A DNA stretch of 64,000 nt from Hydractinia symbiolongicarpus (taxonomy: Eukaryota; Cnidaria; Hydrozoa; Anthoathecata; Hydractiniidae): the NCBI RefSeq assembly GCF_029227915.1, contig NC_079881.1:31101501-31165500 (forward strand), given 5' to 3'. Each line of letters starts with the position of its first letter. The first letter of the stretch is position 1. The position numbers were made by a program, and so were the translations under genes. The notes beneath the pieces were generated by a model. That model was not told where the DNA came from. It was given only the letters and a program-made list of their open reading frames with translations, and searched no databases. Shown piece by piece: positions 61,686 to 64,000 of the stretch.

Positions 61686-64000
61686 AATGCAACCTAGTAA
61701 TATCAGAAAAATACCGCTAAATACATGTTGGTACGAGTATGTGACCCAAACGTTGTAACTCAAACGGACTGACACCGTTAGAAAGTCAATACAATGTAGT
61801 TTTTGAAACTGTTGTTATTTCTTCAGCGCGCGATAACGGCTAGGATTGGTCACACAGTAAAAAATTGACTTTTTTATTATCTTAATTATTAAATGAAGCG
61901 GTACCACAGCGCCCAGTGTAATCGCTGAGTTTCGGCAGTCATGTCAAATTAAGAAGAATGTTATTTCTTGGAGTCCAATTGTCTCATTTATCACATTTAT
62001 CAGGTCACAGTCCAAATTTAGTTCTACTAAGTCCCCCAGTCAATCGTTTCATTGTTGAAAGCGATGCAACCTAGTAATACCAGAAAAATAACGCTAAATA
62101 CATGTTGGTACGAGTATGTGACCCAAACTTTGTAACTCAAACGGACTAACACCGTTAGAAAGTAAAATGAAATGTAGTTTTTGAAACTGTTGTTATTTCT
62201 TAATCGGGCGATAACGGCTAGGATTGGTCCCACAGTAAAAAAATGACTTTTTATCTTAATTCTTAAATGAAGCGGAACCACAGCGCCCAGTGAAATCGCT
62301 GAGTTTCGGCAATCATTTCAACATAAGAAGAATGTTATTTCTTGGAGTCCACTTGTCTCACTTATAACTTTTATAAGGTTACAGTCCAAAATCAGTTCAA
62401 TTTAGTACCACAGTCAATCGTTTCACTGTTAAAAGCAATGCAACCTAGTAATATGAGAAAAATATCGCTAAATACATGTTGGTACGAATATGTGACGCAA
62501 CCGTTGTAACTGAAGTGGATTGATACCGTTAGAAAGTCAATGAAATGTAGTTTTTGAAACTGTCGCTATTTCTTCAGAGCACGATAACGGCTAGGATTGG
62601 TCCCACAGTAAAAATTGACTTATTTACCTAAACTTTAAAATGAAGCGCTACCACAGCGCCCAGAGTAATTGCTGAGTTCCTGCAATCACGTCAAATTAAG
62701 AGGAATGTTGTTTCTTGGAGTCCAATTGTCTCATTTATCACATTTATCAGGTCACAGTTCAAAGTTAGTTCAATTAAGTCGCACAGTCAATCGTTTCACT
62801 GTTAAAAGCGATGCAACCTAGTCATATGAGAAAAATATTGCTAAATAAATGTTGGTACGAATATGTGACGCAACCGTTGTAACTGAAGTGGATTGATACC
62901 GTTAGAAAGTCAATGAAATATAGTTTTTGAAACTGTTGCTATTTCTTTAGCGCGCGATAACGGCTAGGATTGGTCCCACAGTAAAAAAATGACTTTTTTA
63001 TCTTAATTCTTAAATGAAGCGGTACCACAGCGCCCAGTGTAATCGCTGAGTTTCGGCAATCATGTCAAATTAAGAAGAATGTTATTTTTTAAAGTCCAAT
63101 TCTCTCCTTTATCACATTTATCAGGTCACAGTCCAAAGTTAGTTCAATTAAGTCCCACGGTCAATCGTTTCATAGTTAAAAGCGATGCAACCTAGTAATA
63201 TCAGAAAAATAACGCTAAATACATGTTGGTACGAATATGTGACCCAACCGCTCTAACTCAAACGGAGTGACACCGTTAGAAAGTCAATGAAATGTAGTTT
63301 TTGAAACTATCGCTGATTCTTCAGCGCGCGCTAACGCCTAGGATTGGTCCCACAGTAAAAAATGACTTTTTTTAGCTTAATTCTTAAATGAAGCGCTACC
63401 ACAGCGGCCAGTGCAATCGCTGAGTTTTGGCAATCATTTTAAGTTAAGAAGAATGCTATTTCTTGGAGTCCACTTGTCTCACTTATTACATTTATCAGGT
63501 CACAGTCCAAAGTTAGTTCAATTAAGTCCCACAGTCAATGCAACCTAGTAATATCAAAAAAAATATCGCTAAATACATGTTCGTACGAATATGTGACCCA
63601 ACCGTTGTAACTCAAACGGACTGACACCGTTAGAAGGTCAATGAAATGTAGTTCTTAAAACTGTGGCTATTTCTTCAGCGAGCGATAACGGCTAGGATTG
63701 GTCCCGCAGTAAAAAATGACTTTTTTACCTTAATTTTTAATTGAAGCGCTACCACAGCGCCCAGTGTAATCGCTGAGTTTCGGCAATCATGTCAAATTAA
63801 GAAGAATGTTATTTCTTGGAGTCCAATTGTCTCATTTATCACATTTATCAGGTCACAGTCCAAATTTAGTTTTAATAAGTCCCGCAGTCAATCGTTTCAT
63901 TGTTTAAAGCGATGCAACCTAGTAATATCACAAAAATACCGCTAAATACATGTTGGTACGAGTATGTGACCCAAACTTTGTAACTCAAACGGACTAACAC
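61686..64000. repeat. Terminal monomers repeating the 57.2-59 kb stretch at twelve monomers
   Basis: Anchors 61686, 62063, 62437, 62810 and 63184 correspond to 57221, 57598, 57972, 58345 and 58718 at 4465-4466 bp. Shared states include CGGGCGATAACGG, TTTCAACATAAG, CTTTAAAATGAAGCGC, CCCAGAGTAATTGCTG, GCGGCCAGTGCAATCGC and AGTTTTGGCAATCATTTT. The correspondence is lost after about 63450. The last anchors are 63537 (deletion class) and 63911, and the array runs off the window edge. Confidence 0.84.

Larger units (their letters stand above)
1..64000. repeat. 374-bp tandem satellite array filling the window
   Basis: All 64 kb are head-to-tail copies of one monomer. The anchor GATGCAA starts at 99, 472, 847, 1222, 1588, 1961, 2334 and so on to 63184, 63537 (degenerate) and 63911, giving 172 anchors in one orientation. 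Spacing is 373-375 bp except for defined indel classes (366, 376-378 and 352-353 bp). Each monomer has recognisable blocks in fixed order: GGTCACAGTCC, a TCCCACAGTC block, GATGCAACC, ATCGCTAAATACATG, TGTGACCCAACCGTT, AAACGGACTGACACC, a GCGCGCG core, GGATTGGTCCCACAGT, an A/T-rich TTTTTAAA block, GCGCTACCACAGCGCCCAGTG, and GGCAATCATGTCAAATT. One hand-counted monomer (16141-16500) is about 36% G+C. Satellite DNA of this size and regularity is typical of centromeric or pericentromeric heterochromatin; that location is inferred. I do not recognise the family or species. No gene, RNA gene or mobile element interrupts the array. Confidence 0.98.

Noticed and set aside
62027-62281. 84-codon reverse-strand open frame, the longest seen; similar frames at 7695-7883, 30866-31054 and 37795-38004
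   Set aside because: They fall inside monomers of recurring subtypes, are disrupted in neighbouring monomers, and show no protein family I recognise.
1-64000. CRISPR array
   Set aside because: The repeat period is 374 bp with no unique spacers between short repeats; whole monomers are similar end to end.

Overview
The window contains no genes that I can support. From base 1 to base 64000 it is one uninterrupted head-to-tail satellite DNA array. I located an anchor heptamer, GATGCAA (or a one- or two-base variant), 172 times, always on the + strand. The spacing is nearly always 373-375 bp (modal 374). Rare length classes are 366 bp, 376-378 bp and 352-353 bp, and the main ones trace to specific indels. 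There is no inverted monomer, no transposon insertion, no tRNA or rRNA, no CRISPR array and no unique spacer. The few open frames of about 60-85 codons lie inside monomers, recur wherever a monomer subtype recurs, and are chance frames.

The organism is a eukaryote, and the window looks like centromeric or pericentromeric heterochromatin. G+C is about 36% in a monomer I counted by hand (16141-16500). CpG is not depleted, and the GCGCGC core survives in most monomers. I infer a genome with little germline CpG methylation, such as many insects or other invertebrates, rather than a vertebrate or flowering plant. I do not recognise the satellite family or species.

Above the monomer level the array is organised in higher-order repeats (HORs), and the repeat unit changes along the window. 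(A) 966-7430: a 9-monomer unit of 3350 bp, containing a 3-monomer (1114 bp) duplication. (B) 7431-14500: a mosaic of five subtypes that settles into a 5-monomer unit of 1868 bp. (C) about 17.3-34.1 kb: an 11/12-monomer unit (4113 or 4487 bp) in four successive versions; the middle two (21780-25892 and 25893-30005) keep a constant 4113-bp offset across all 11 monomers. (E) 36.8-40.9 kb: a 4-monomer unit of about 1495 bp. 41-46.7 kb: 5- and 6-monomer offsets. 46.7-52.7 kb: mostly irregular monomers with several single-monomer duplications. (H) 52.8-58.0 kb: a 4-monomer unit of 1478 bp with an extra 2-monomer insertion. (I) 60.2-61.7 kb: a 2-monomer unit of 747 bp. The end, from 61.7 kb, repeats the 57.2-59 kb stretch at a 12-monomer distance.

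Monomer subtypes found in the left 7.5 kb reappear in the right part (about 38-64 kb) but were not seen in the 8-36 kb centre. The centre holds the largest and most homogeneous unit. This fits expansion from the inside, with older variants pushed outward. Each monomer also carries several short inverted repeats, some nested. The interest of the window is in satellite architecture and turnover; I found no encoded system.
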